Shown here: positions 45,648 to 55,600 of the stretch, in pieces
How the letters are laid out: every line of letters starts with the position of its first letter
How positions within the stretch are numbered: position 1 is the stretch's first letter
DNA from: Pseudomonas sp. NKUCC02_KPG
GTDB taxonomy: Bacteria > Pseudomonadota > Gammaproteobacteria > Pseudomonadales > Pseudomonadaceae
Length of the DNA: 64,000 nucleotides
Direction of reading: 5' to 3'
Assembly (NCBI RefSeq): GCF_019345465.1
Contig: NZ_JAHKRC010000007.1
Location: forward strand, 124,001-188,000
The notes under the pieces: model-generated
What the model was told of the DNA's origin: nothing
The model's database searches: none
What the model saw: the letters and a program-made list of their open reading frames with translations, nothing else
Translations under genes and position numbers: made by a program

Positions 45648-47042
45648 ATGACCCATCCTGCCTTGATTGATGAGCTGAAGACCCTGGTAGAGCCTGGCAA
45701 GGTCCTGACCGATGCCGACTCCCTTAATGCTTACGGCAAGGACTGGACCAAGCATTTCGCCCCGGCCCCGCTGGCCATTGTGTTCCCGAAAACCACTGAA
45801 CAAGTGCAGGCCATCGTGCTGTGGGCCAACGCCCATGACGTGGCGCTGGTGCCATCGGGTGGCCGTACCGGTTTGTCCGCCGCCGCCGTGGCCGCCAATG
45901 GCGAAGTGGTTGTGTCGTTCGACTACATGAATCAAGTGCTGGACATCAACCTGACCGACCGCACCGTGGTCTGCCAGCCGGGTGTGGTTACCGAGCACCT
46001 GCAAAACCTGGCCGAAGAAAACGGCCTGTACTACCCGGTGGATTTTGCTTCGGCAGGTTCCAGCCAGATTGGCGGCAACATCGGCACCAATGCTGGTGGT
46101 ATCAAGGTTATTCGCTACGGCATGACCCGTAACTGGGTTGCGGGCATGAAAGTCGTGACCGGCAAGGGCGACGTGCTGGAGCTGAACAAGGACCTGATCA
46201 AAAACGCCACCGGCTACGACATGCGCCAGCTGTTCATCGGCGCTGAAGGCACCCTGGGCTTTGTGGTGGAAGCCACCATGCGCCTGGATCGCGCACCGAA
46301 AAACCTGACGGCGATGGTGTTGGGTACAGCCGATTTCGACTCCATCATGCCGGTGTTGCATGCCTTCCAGAGCAAGCTGGATCTGACGGCTTTTGAGTTC
46401 TTCTCCGACAAGGCGCTGACCAAAGTCATGGACCGTGGCGACGTGCCTTCGCCGTTCGAGACCGACTGCCCGTTCTACGCGCTGCTGGAATTCGAAGCGA
46501 CCACCGAAGAAGTGGCCAATGCTGCGCTGGAAACCTTCGAACATTGCATGGAAGAAGGCTGGGTGCTTGATGGTGTGATGAGCCAGAGCGAAACCCAACT
46601 GCAGAACCTGTGGAAACTGCGCGAGTACATCTCCGAGACAATCTCCCACTGGACGCCTTACAAAAACGACATTTCGGTCACTGTGTCGAAAGTCCCGGCA
46701 TTCTTGAAAGAAATTGACGCGATCGTCGGCGAACACTACCCGGATTTCGAAATTGTGTGGTTCGGTCACATCGGTGACGGCAACCTGCACTTGAACATCC
46801 TCAAGCCTGAAAACCTGAGCAAGGACGAGTTCTTCGCCAAGTGCGCGACGGTGAACAAGTGGGTGTTTGAAACCGTTGAGAAGTACAACGGTTCGATCTC
46901 TGCCGAGCACGGCGTGGGCATGACCAAGCGTGATTACCTGACCTATAGCCGCTCGCCGGTCGAGATCGAATACATGAAAGCCCTCAAGGCCGTGTTCGAC
47001 CCGAAGGGCATCATGAACCCAGGCAAGATTTTTGCGGTTTAA
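45648..47042 (+). CDS. D-2-hydroxyglutarate dehydrogenase (FAD-linked)
   Basis: A 464-residue FAD oxidoreductase of the GlcD/D2HGDH group. The PCMH-type FAD domain includes LVPSGGRTGLSAAAV and NIGTNAGGIKVIRYGM, and the C-terminal domain carries the metal/substrate histidines in VWFGHIGDGNLH and the EHGVG motif. In P. stutzeri a D2HGDH next to serA removes D-2-hydroxyglutarate that SerA makes; the head-to-head layout here supports the same role. Start is uncertain: 45648 matches the family, but ATG 45624 has a better AGGA site. Confidence 0.87.
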   Translation: MTHPALIDELKTLVEPGKVLTDADSLNAYGKDWTKHFAPAPLAIVFPKTTEQVQAIVLWANAHDVALVPSGGRTGLSAAAVAANGEVVVSFDYMNQVLDINLTDRTVVCQPGVVTEHLQNLAEENGLYYPVDFASAGSSQIGGNIGTNAGGIKVIRYGMTRNWVAGMKVVTGKGDVLELNKDLIKNATGYDMRQLFIGAEGTLGFVVEATMRLDRAPKNLTAMVLGTADFDSIMPVLHAFQSKLDLTAFEFFSDKALTKVMDRGDVPSPFETDCPFYALLEFEATTEEVANAALETFEHCMEEGWVLDGVMSQSETQLQNLWKLREYISETISHWTPYKNDISVTVSKVPAFLKEIDAIVGEHYPDFEIVWFGHIGDGNLHLNILKPENLSKDEFFAKCATVNKWVFETVEKYNGSISAEHGVGMTKRDYLTYSRSPVEIEYMKALKAVFDPKGIMNPGKIFAV

Positions 47043-47086
47043 ACCCTAGCGACTACACAATCAGCATCCATCAGCGGAGTCGGTCA

Positions 47087-47752
47087 ATGAGCTATCAGCA
47101 CCAGTATGTCGACGGTACCCGGATTCACTTTCCTATCGGTAAAGTGGTGTGCATCGGCCGCAACTATGCCGAACACGCCAAGGAACTGGACAACCCGATC
47201 CCGTCTGAACCCCTGCTTTTCATCAAGCCGGGCAGTTGTGTCGTACCGCTGGACGGTGGTTTCGCGATTCCAGCCGAACGCGGTTCAGTGCACTACGAAG
47301 CAGAAATTTCGGTGTTGATCGGCAAGCCTCTGTCGAATAACCCAAGTGCTGAAGAAGTGCTGGACGCCATCTCCGGTTTTGCCCCGGGCCTGGACTTGAC
47401 CCTGCGCGACAAGCAGACCGAGCTCAAGGGCAAGGGTTTGCCCTGGGAAATCGCCAAGTCGTTCGACGGCGCCTGTGTACTGGCCCCGTTCGTACAGAGC
47501 AGCACCTTTCCTGATCTGGCCGATATCGGCATTCGCCTGACCATCAATGGTGAAGTGCGCCAGGATGGCAACAGCGCCCTGATGCTCAACCCGATTGTGC
47601 CGATGATCCAGCACATGGCTGCGTGCTTCTCGCTGCAAGCCGGTGACGTCATCATGACCGGCACTCCAGTAGGCGTTGGTCCGCTGAATGTGGGCGACGA
47701 GCTGGTACTGGAACTGACCGGCGCCAGCCGCTTCGAAAGCAGCGTGCGTTAA
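47087..47752 (+). CDS. Fumarylacetoacetate hydrolase (FAH) family protein
   Basis: A 221-residue metal-dependent hydrolase or decarboxylase. Conserved regions are KVVCIGRNYAEHAKEL, SVHYEAEISVLIG (metal-binding glutamates), KSFDGACVLAPF and GDVIMTGTPVGVGPL. The short single-domain form fits YcgM/FAHD1-like acylpyruvase or oxaloacetate decarboxylase. It follows the D2HGDH gene by 44 bases on the same strand, so it may share its transcript. The substrate is not determined. Confidence 0.87.
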   Translation: MSYQHQYVDGTRIHFPIGKVVCIGRNYAEHAKELDNPIPSEPLLFIKPGSCVVPLDGGFAIPAERGSVHYEAEISVLIGKPLSNNPSAEEVLDAISGFAPGLDLTLRDKQTELKGKGLPWEIAKSFDGACVLAPFVQSSTFPDLADIGIRLTINGEVRQDGNSALMLNPIVPMIQHMAACFSLQAGDVIMTGTPVGVGPLNVGDELVLELTGASRFESSVR

Positions 47753-47760
47753 GCGTGCGT

Positions 47761-47847
47761 TGTAGGAGCGGGCTTGCTCGCGATGGTCTCACCACGGTTT
47801 GCCTGACAGACCGCAGCGACTCAATCGCGAGCAAGCCCGTTCCCACA
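47761..47847. repeat. REP-type palindrome, copy 4
   Basis: TGTAGGAGCGGGCTTGCTCGCG is mirrored by CGCGAGCAAGCCCGTTCCCACA, with single changes in each arm. It lies just after the FAH gene. Confidence 0.85.
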
Positions 47848-47927
47848 GTGTCATGAAGTCCCGGACGCGGAGCGCCTAAAACGCTATTCTGTCGAGGATA
47901 TTTCCTATACAGAATGTGAACTGCCGA

Positions 47928-48968
47928 ATGCCTAACTGGAACCTCCTCATACAGCGCGTCCTTGAGTTGATGAAGCGCTATCCGGGGCTCATTGCGGCGT
48001 TCGGTTTTTGCTCGGGCGTGGGCAGTTTTATCCTGGTGGACCGTCAACAGGGCATGGCCCGCTGGATCGCCGTGATCCTGCTGGTGAGCTGGGTCTGGTT
48101 GATGCTGGAAAACAGTTTTACCCAGCTGTTCAGCCGGGTATTCAAACGCGAGATACCCCCGCCGCTGCTACGTTATGCGACCCAGATGATCCATCAGGAA
48201 AGTCTGTTTTTCGTGTTGCCGTTTTTCTTTATCACCACCACCTGGAACAGCGGGCAGCTTGTCTTTACCGGGCTTTTGGGTGTGTGTGCCCTGATCACCA
48301 TCACGGACCCGCTGTATTACAAATGGCTGGCCCCCCGGCGCTGGCTGTTTTTGGCGATGCACACCCTCGCCCTGTTCGCGGCGATGCTGACGGCGCTGCC
48401 GATCATCCTCAACCTCACCACCTCCGAGAGCTACAAGCTGGCGCTGGGCACTGCTGTGCTGCTTTCAATCCCCAGCCTGGCCGTGAGCCTGCCGCTCAAG
48501 ACCTGGCGCGGCTGGCTGGTGCTGCCGCTGATTGTCCTGGCCCTGGGCGGCACCGGCTGGCTGCTGCGCTCCTGGGTGCCGCCTGCCACGCTGTGGATGA
48601 CCGAAGTGGCGGTCACCACACAACTGCAAGACCGCACGCCGGGCGAGAGCATTAAAGAAATCAGCGTCAGCGAGTTGCGTGGCCGTGGCCTGTACGCTTA
48701 CACCTCGGTCAACGCGCCGCGGGGTTTGAACGAGCGGATTTACCATGTATGGCAACTCAACGGCCAGGAGGTCGACCGTATCGCGCTCAATATTCAGGGC
48801 GGGCGCAAAGAGGGCTACCGCGCCTGGACCCACAAGCAGAATTTCCCGCCCAACCCGGTGGGTCGCTGGCAAGTTCGGGTATTGACTGAAGATGGGCAAT
48901 TGATCGGTGTTTTGCGCTTTCGGGTTAACCCAGATCAATCCGCGCCTGTGCCTGTTCAGGCAAACTGA
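47928..48968 (+). CDS. DUF5924 (DUF2914-containing) membrane protein
   Basis: A 346-residue protein with about seven hydrophobic segments in the first 225 residues. A soluble C-terminal domain of about 110 residues follows (EVAVTTQLQDRTPG, then RIYHVWQLNGQEVDRIAL and GRWQVRVLTEDGQLIG), resembling DUF2914. Function unknown. It starts at ATG 47928; a GTG at 47916 is also in frame. Confidence 0.75.
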   Translation: MPNWNLLIQRVLELMKRYPGLIAAFGFCSGVGSFILVDRQQGMARWIAVILLVSWVWLMLENSFTQLFSRVFKREIPPPLLRYATQMIHQESLFFVLPFFFITTTWNSGQLVFTGLLGVCALITITDPLYYKWLAPRRWLFLAMHTLALFAAMLTALPIILNLTTSESYKLALGTAVLLSIPSLAVSLPLKTWRGWLVLPLIVLALGGTGWLLRSWVPPATLWMTEVAVTTQLQDRTPGESIKEISVSELRGRGLYAYTSVNAPRGLNERIYHVWQLNGQEVDRIALNIQGGRKEGYRAWTHKQNFPPNPVGRWQVRVLTEDGQLIGVLRFRVNPDQSAPVPVQAN

Positions 48969-49047
48969 AACACTTTTGCAGGATTGTGCTATTACATAAG
49001 GTCTGTGTTCAAACGTACTTAGCTGGGAGCTTAAGACTATTACGGCC

Positions 49048-50178
49048 ATGGCGGGCAATGCCCAACTAGACACTTCCAGTAACCCGGCGCGGCTGTTGAT
49101 CAGCGGCGACTGGACGCTTGCCCATTACCCCCGCCTCAAGCAACAGACCGAGCAACTGATGGGCAAGTACGACGCCCGGACCGCTATCAACCTGGATGAC
49201 GTGACCAGTATCGATACGGCAGGTGCGTCACTACTGGTGGAGTTGCTGGGTGCCGAGCGGGTCGGCCAGTTGACCGACACGGCACAAAAACTCCCCGCCG
49301 CAGACCGCGCCTTGTTGCAGACGGTCTATTCCTCGATGCGCGACTTTTGTGTGCCGGTCAAAGCCGCCCCGCAGAACGTCGCCATCCTGTTGCTCAGCCG
49401 CATCGGCAGCGCGGTCTACAAGCTGTGGCAAGACACCCTGCAATTGCTCGGCTTTATCGGCCTGATCCTGCAAACCCTGGCGCGCAACCTGTTCAGGCCC
49501 AAGCAATGGCGCATCACGCCGGTAGTGGCACACATCGAGCAGATCGGCCTCAACGCTGCCCCGATTGTGATGCTGCTGACCTTTATGGTGGGCGCCGTGG
49601 TGGCATTTCTGGGGGCCACGGTGCTGGCCAGCTTTGGTGCGGGGATCTTCACCGTCGACCTGGTGGCGTTTTCCTTCCTGCGTGAGTTCGGCGTGCTGCT
49701 GACCGCCATCCTGCTGGCGGGCCGTACCGCCAGTGCCTTTACGGCGCAAATCGGCTCAATGAAAGCCAACGAAGAAATCGACGCAATCCGCACCCTGGGC
49801 CTCGATCCGATGGACTTGCTGGTGCTGCCACGGGTGCTGGCCCTGTTGATCGCCCTGCCGCTGCTGACCTTCCTGGCCATGATGTCGGGCATCCTCGGCG
49901 GCGCGGTGGTGTGCGTGGTGTCGCTGGGTATTTCCCCCGACATGTTTATTTCGCTGTTGCACTCCGATATCGGCGTTCAGAACTTTTTGGTGGGCATGGT
50001 CAAGGCACCGTTCTTTGCCTTTCTGATCGCTGCGGTGGGCTGCCTTGAAGGCTTTAAAGTCAGCGGCAGCGCCGAATCGGTCGGTGCCCACACCACGTCC
50101 AGCGTGGTGCAATCGATCTTTATCGTGATCGTCCTCGACGCCGTGGCCGCGTTGTTCTTCATGGAGATGGGCTGGTGA
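49048..50178 (+). CDS. MlaE-type ABC permease with N-terminal STAS domain
   Basis: A 376-residue protein. Residues 1-90 form an MlaB-like STAS domain (INLDDVTSIDTAGASLLVELLG), followed by the MlaE permease domain with about five helices (LREFGVLLTAILLAGRTASAF and IGSMKANEEIDAIRTLGLDP, the conserved cytoplasmic loop). It belongs to an inner-membrane lipid transporter working on lipids between the membranes. Fusion of STAS and permease replaces a separate MlaB. It overlaps the ATPase gene by 4 bases. Confidence 0.88.
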   Translation: MAGNAQLDTSSNPARLLISGDWTLAHYPRLKQQTEQLMGKYDARTAINLDDVTSIDTAGASLLVELLGAERVGQLTDTAQKLPAADRALLQTVYSSMRDFCVPVKAAPQNVAILLLSRIGSAVYKLWQDTLQLLGFIGLILQTLARNLFRPKQWRITPVVAHIEQIGLNAAPIVMLLTFMVGAVVAFLGATVLASFGAGIFTVDLVAFSFLREFGVLLTAILLAGRTASAFTAQIGSMKANEEIDAIRTLGLDPMDLLVLPRVLALLIALPLLTFLAMMSGILGGAVVCVVSLGISPDMFISLLHSDIGVQNFLVGMVKAPFFAFLIAAVGCLEGFKVSGSAESVGAHTTSSVVQSIFIVIVLDAVAALFFMEMGW

Positions 50179-50978
50179 GTACTTCCCTGCGCAAGCCCGG
50201 CGAGGCGGTGATCGAGGTGCGTGATCTGTGCAACCGCTTTGGCAGCCAGAGCGTGCACGAACACCTCGACCTTGATGTGTACAAAGGCGAAATCCTGGGA
50301 GTGGTTGGCGGCTCCGGTACCGGTAAATCGGTACTGCTGCGCAGCATTGTCGGCTTGCGTCGACCCACTGAAGGCCAGGTGCGGGTGTTTGGTCAGGACT
50401 TGATGAGCCTGCAAGAGGCCGAGCGCTCGTTGATCGAGCGGCGCTTTGGTGTGTTGTTCCAGCGCGGCGCGTTGTTTTCGTCGCTGACCGTGACGGAAAA
50501 CATTGCCCTGCCCCTGATTGAACACGCGGGCCTGAGCCGCCCTGACGCCGAGCACCTGGCGTGCGTCAAGCTGGCGCTGGCCGGGTTGCCGTTGTCGGCG
50601 GCCGATAAATACCCCTCTTCGTTGTCGGGGGGGATGGTCAAGCGCGCCGCGCTGGCACGGGCACTGGCACTGGACCCGGACATCCTGTTTCTTGATGAGC
50701 CCACCGCCGGGCTTGACCCGATAGGCGCGGCGGCGTTTGACCAACTGATTCTGACCCTGCGCGATGCGCTGGGCCTGAGCGTGTTTCTGGTCACCCATGA
50801 CCTGGACACGCTGTACACCATCACGGACCGGGTGGCTGTGCTGTCGCAAAAACGGGTGCTGGTGGCGGCACCCATCCGCGAGGTCGAAGACTTCGACGAC
50901 CCGTGGATTCACGAATATTTCCATGGCCCCCGTGGCCGCGCCGCATACGAAGCGGCAACCCAGCTTAAGGAGCAATGA
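50175..50978 (+). CDS. MlaF-type ABC transporter ATP-binding protein
   Basis: A 267-residue ATPase with Walker A GGSGTGKSVLLRS, signature LSGGMVKRAALARAL, Walker B ILFLDEPTAGLDP and switch VTHDLDTLY. The GTG start at 50175 overlaps the permease stop (GTGA), giving translational coupling. It energises the MCE transporter. The MCE gene begins one base after its stop. Confidence 0.9.
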   Translation: MSTSLRKPGEAVIEVRDLCNRFGSQSVHEHLDLDVYKGEILGVVGGSGTGKSVLLRSIVGLRRPTEGQVRVFGQDLMSLQEAERSLIERRFGVLFQRGALFSSLTVTENIALPLIEHAGLSRPDAEHLACVKLALAGLPLSAADKYPSSLSGGMVKRAALARALALDPDILFLDEPTAGLDPIGAAAFDQLILTLRDALGLSVFLVTHDLDTLYTITDRVAVLSQKRVLVAAPIREVEDFDDPWIHEYFHGPRGRAAYEAATQLKEQ

Positions 50979-50979
50979 C

Positions 50980-51918
50980 ATGGAAACCCGTGCCCATCAT
51001 GTATTGATCGGCTTGTTCAGCGTCCTGGTCGTCGTCGGGGGCATGCTGTTCGGTCTGTGGCTGGCCAAGGCGAGCATGGACAGCACGTTCAAGGACTACG
51101 AAGTGGTGTTCAACGAAGCCGTCAGCGGCCTGTCCAAAGGCAGTTCGGTGCAATACAACGGCATCAAGGTGGGTGACGTCATTGAGTTGCGACTGGACGA
51201 CAAGGATCCGCGCCGCGTGCTGGCACGCATCCGCCTGGCCGCCAGCACCCCGGTCAAGGTCGACACCAAGGCCAAGCTGGCCCTGACCGGCGTGACGGGC
51301 ACCTCGATCATCCAGCTCAGTGGCGGCGACCCGAACAGCCCGGACCTCAAGGGCAAGAACGGCAAGCTGCCGGAAATCGTGGCCTCTCCGTCTCCGATTG
51401 CCCGCCTGCTCACCGACGGCTCCGACCTGATGGCCAACGTCAACATGCTGCTGCATAACGCCAACAGCCTGTTCTCGGAAGAGAACGTCAGCCGCGTCAG
51501 CAAGACCCTGGACAACCTTGAGCAAACCACCACGGCCATTGCCGGTCAGCGTGGCGACATCAGCCAGACGCTGAAACAGCTGGCCCAGGTTGGCAAGCAG
51601 GCCAGCGCCACGCTTGAGCAGACCACCGCGCTGATGCGCAATGCCAACGGCCTGCTGAGCACCGATGGCAAGCAGATGTTCAGCAGCGCAGAGCGCGCCA
51701 TGAAGTCGCTGGAACAGAGCAGTGCGACCATCAACACGCTGATCGACAACAATGAGGACTCGCTCAATAGCGGCCTGCAGGGTCTGAATCAACTGGGCCC
51801 TGCGGTCAACGAGCTGCGCGAAACCCTCGGCACACTGCGCTCGATCTCGCGGCGCCTGGAAGCCAATCCAAGCGGTTACTTGCTGGGCCGCGAACAGAAC
51901 AAGGAATTCACTCCATGA
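50980..51918 (+). CDS. MlaD/MCE-domain protein
   Basis: A 312-residue protein with one N-terminal membrane anchor (HHVLIGLFSVLVVVGGMLFGLWLA), a single MCE domain (about residues 38-115, with YNGIKVGDVIELRLD) and a long helical C-terminal region of about 180 residues. MCE proteins form hexameric periplasmic rings that pass lipids. The longer helical tail differs from the short E. coli MlaD. Its 3' end overlaps the next gene by 4 bases (ATGA). Confidence 0.9.
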   Translation: METRAHHVLIGLFSVLVVVGGMLFGLWLAKASMDSTFKDYEVVFNEAVSGLSKGSSVQYNGIKVGDVIELRLDDKDPRRVLARIRLAASTPVKVDTKAKLALTGVTGTSIIQLSGGDPNSPDLKGKNGKLPEIVASPSPIARLLTDGSDLMANVNMLLHNANSLFSEENVSRVSKTLDNLEQTTTAIAGQRGDISQTLKQLAQVGKQASATLEQTTALMRNANGLLSTDGKQMFSSAERAMKSLEQSSATINTLIDNNEDSLNSGLQGLNQLGPAVNELRETLGTLRSISRRLEANPSGYLLGREQNKEFTP

Positions 51919-52541
51919 AGCGTACCTATCGCCTGGCAGGCTCCATCGTGCTTGCGACAAGCCTGAGTGTGCTCAGCGCCTGTTCGATACTGCCCAAGCC
52001 CGAGATGGTCGACGTGTACCGGCTGCCGGCTGCGCAAGCGCCCATGGCTGCGAGTCACAGCGCGCCGGTGAACTGGTCGTTGCGCCTCGACAAGCCGATG
52101 GCCAGTGGCGCCCTGAACAACCAGAACATCGCCGTGGTGCCCGAGGGCAACCTGATCAGCAACTACAAGGGCGCACGCTGGACTGACACCGCACCCGTGT
52201 TGATGCGCAATCGTCTGCTTGATGCCTTCTTGCAGGATGGCCGAATCCAGGGCCTGAGCACCGACGACAGTAACTTGCAGGCCGATTACGAGTTGGGTGG
52301 AGAGTTGCTGGCGTTCCAGACGCACTACAACGGCAAAAGCCCTGAAGTGCTGATCCAGTACAACGCCCGTCTGGTTCGCAGCAGCGATCAGCGTGTGATT
52401 GCCTCCAAACGGTTCGAAGCACGTCAGCCCCTGAGCAATCCATTGGTGCCGGGCGTTGTTGCAGGGTTTGGCCAGGCCAGTGATGTGCTGATGCCGCAAG
52501 TGGTGCAGTGGGTCATGCAGCAAGGGCAAGCGCAGCGCTGA
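51915..52541 (+). CDS. ABC-type transport auxiliary lipoprotein (PqiC/YmbA family)
   Basis: A 208-residue lipoprotein with signal and lipobox (SLSVLSACS, cysteine at about residue 23). The mature domain is typical of PqiC-like partners of MCE systems (YRLPAAQAPM and WTDTAPVLMRNRLLDAF). It probably sits in the outer membrane and receives the MCE bridge. It is the last gene of the four-gene operon; there is no MlaC-like soluble carrier gene nearby. Confidence 0.85.
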   Translation: MKRTYRLAGSIVLATSLSVLSACSILPKPEMVDVYRLPAAQAPMAASHSAPVNWSLRLDKPMASGALNNQNIAVVPEGNLISNYKGARWTDTAPVLMRNRLLDAFLQDGRIQGLSTDDSNLQADYELGGELLAFQTHYNGKSPEVLIQYNARLVRSSDQRVIASKRFEARQPLSNPLVPGVVAGFGQASDVLMPQVVQWVMQQGQAQR

Positions 52542-52560
52542 TTGCCCTTGCTTCAGATCA

Positions 52561-52647
52561 TGTGGGAGCGGGCTTGCTCGCGACAGGAATGACGCGGTTT
52601 ACCGGGTAAACCGCGCCGTCTCAATCGCGGGCAAGCCCGCTCCCACA
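52561..52647. repeat. REP-type palindrome, copy 5
   Basis: TGTGGGAGCGGGCTTGCTCGCG is mirrored by CGCGGGCAAGCCCGCTCCCACA, and an inner GCGGTTTACC-GG-GTAAACCGC adds a second stem. It lies between the convergent PqiC-like and RND genes. Confidence 0.85.
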
Positions 52648-52654
52648 GGGGTCA

Positions 52655-55600
52655 TCAAACATGGGCTGGCGGCGGCTCTTTGTTCTCCTTGATCTTGTAC
52701 GAGGCCACATACAGCGCTGGCAGGAACAGCAGCGTGAGTAAGGTGGCCGACAGGATGCCGCCAATCATGGCGTAAGCCATTGGTCCCCAGAACACGTCGC
52801 GGGCAATCGGGATCATCCCCAGGCTGGCCGCCGCCGCAGTCAGCAGGATCGGTCGGCGACGGTGCTGCGTGGCTTGCATCACGGCATGCCACGGGTCATA
52901 GCCGTCGCGCTCGTACTGGTCGATCTGGGTCACCAGAATCACCGAGTTGCGCACGATGATGCCCACCAGCGCCAAAATCCCCAGAATCGCCACAAAGCCC
53001 ATCGGCGTCCCGGTGGGCACCAGCGCCAGCACCACCCCGATCAACCCCAGCGGCGCCACACTCACCACCAGGAACATCTTCTTCACGCTTTGCAGCTGGA
53101 TCATCAGGAAAGTGGCCATCAGGAACAGCATCAACGGCACCACCTTGGCGATCGGGCCCTGGGCCTTGGCGCTTTGTTCTACCGTACCGCCGGTTTGCAA
53201 GGTGTAGCCCTGGGGCAGGCTTTCGGCAAACTTGTCGATCTCAGGCTTGAGTTGCGCCACCAGGTCGGTCGGTTGCATCGAGCCACGCACCGAGGCCTTG
53301 AGGGTCAGGGTGGGGATCCGGTCCCGGCTCCATATCAACGGTTGCTCCAGCTCGTAACTTACCGTGGCAAAGGCCAGGAGCGGAATCGAAGTGCCGCTGG
53401 GGGTGGTGATCTGCAGGTTGAGCAGGGTTTCAGGGGTGCCGCGCTCACTGCTGTTGGCCCGCCCGACGATGTTGACCAGGTAGATGTTGTCCTTGACCTG
53501 GCTGATGGCGGCACCGCTGACGATGCTGTTCATCACATGGGCCACGTCCTCGGACGACAGTCCGAACTGGCGGGCCTTGTCCTGAGCAATGTCGATGCGC
53601 AAGACCTTGCCGGGTTCGTTCCAGTTGAAAATGGTTTCGCCGACGTTGGGGTTGGCGTCGAGCACGGTGGCCAGGTCGATCGAATACTTGCGCACCAGGT
53701 CGATGTTTTTGCCGCTGACCCGGTACTGCAGCGGTTGCCCCACCGGAGGCCCCAGTTCCAGGGTATGGACGAAGCTGCCGACCCCCACGAACTCTTCGCG
53801 CAGACGCTTGTTGAGACGCTCCATCAAGGCGTCGCGGCTATCAAGTCCGGTACTGACGATGACCAGTTGGGCGTAGAAGGGGTTTTGCAGTTGCTGGTCC
53901 AGCGGCAGGTAGAAACGGATTGCACCTTCGCCGATGTACGAGCTCCAGCGCACGATATCCGGATCGCCCTTGAGTGACTCTTCAAACCGCTGGGTAACTT
54001 TGAGGGTTTCCTGAATCGAAGCGTTTTGCGGCAAGTTCAGGTCGACCAGGATTTCGGGGCGATCGGATGCCGGGAAAAACTGGTTCTGCACCAGCCCCAT
54101 GCCGAACACCGACAGCACAAACATCAGCACCGTGGCGCCGATGGTCCACCAGCGATTACGCATGCACCACAGCAGGGCAGTGTTGAAAGCCCGGGCCAGG
54201 CGCCCGGGTTCTTCGGACTTGGGTTTAACCTTGGCACTCAGGATATGCACACCCAGCACTGGCGCGAACAGTACGGCCACCACCCACGACACCAGCATCG
54301 CCACGGCAATCACCGCGAACAGGGTGAAGGTGTATTCCCCCGCCGAGCTGTTGTTCAGACCGATGGGAACGAAACCTGCAACCGTCACCAGGGTGCCGGT
54401 CAACATCGGGAAGGCTGTGGAGTGATAGGCAAAGGTGGCGGCCTGCTCCTTGGTTTCCCCCAGTTCGAGGCGCGTGATCATCATCTCCACCGTGATCATC
54501 GCGTCATCCACCAGCAGGCCCAAGGCGATGATCAGTGCACCCAGCGACACCCGCTGCATGGCAATGCCGGTGAATTCCATAAACACGAACACCAGCGCCA
54601 GTACCAGCGGGATCGAGATCGCCACCACCAGGCCGGCTCGCAGGCCCAGGCTGATGAAACTCACCGCCAGCACGATGACCACGGCTTCAAACAGCGCACT
54701 GGTGAAGCCGCTCACGGCTTCTTCAACCACCTGCGCCTGATCGGACACCATGTGTACGCCCACCCCCACCGGCAACTCTGCGGTCAGTTCATCGATGCGC
54801 TCCTGCAGTTGCTTGCCGAACTCCTGAATGTTGCCGCCATCAATCATGGCGATTGCCAGACCAATGGCGGGCTTGCCGTTGTAATGAAACATGGGGGCCG
54901 CCGGGTCAACGTAGCCCCGGGTGATGTCGGCGATGTCGGCCAGGCGGTAAAAACGGTCGTTGACCCGCAGGTTCACCGCGGCCAGGTCTTCAACACTGTG
55001 GAACTGCCCCGAGGTACGCACCGACATGCGTTCGGGACCCGCTTCGATGACCCCCGCAGGGGTAACGGCGTTCTGGGCTTGCAGGCTTTCCAGTATTTGC
55101 TGTTGATCAAGGCCCAGCGCTGCCAGCTTGCGGGTCGAAAAATCCAGGTAGAAGGTTTCTTCCTGCTCGCCAATGGTCATCACCTTGCCGCGATTGGGTA
55201 CATCGCGAATGCCGGTGCGAACCTGCTCCACGTAATCGCGCAGCTGGCGCATGGTGAAGCCGTCGCCGGTGAAGGCGAAGATGGTGCCGTAGACATCACC
55301 GAACTCATCGTCGAACCCCGGGCCTTGAATGCCCTGGGGGAAGTCGCCGCGAATGTCGCCGATTTTCTTGCGCACCTCGTACCAGATATTCGGGATGGCA
55401 TCGGCCTTGGTAGTGTCCTTGAGGAACACAAACACCGTGGACTCGCCAGGGCGGGTATAGCTTTGCACGTAGTCGAGGGAGTCCAGCTCCTCGAGCTTTT
55501 TCTCGATGCGGTCGGTGATTTGCAACCGGGTTTCATCGACCGTGGCGCCGGGCCAGCGGGTCTGGATTACCATGGTTTTGATGGCAAAGGACGGGTCTTC

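Noticed and set aside
45564..46910. Long frame antisense to the D-2-hydroxyglutarate dehydrogenase
   Set aside because: No recognisable domain, and it would run through the serA promoter region.
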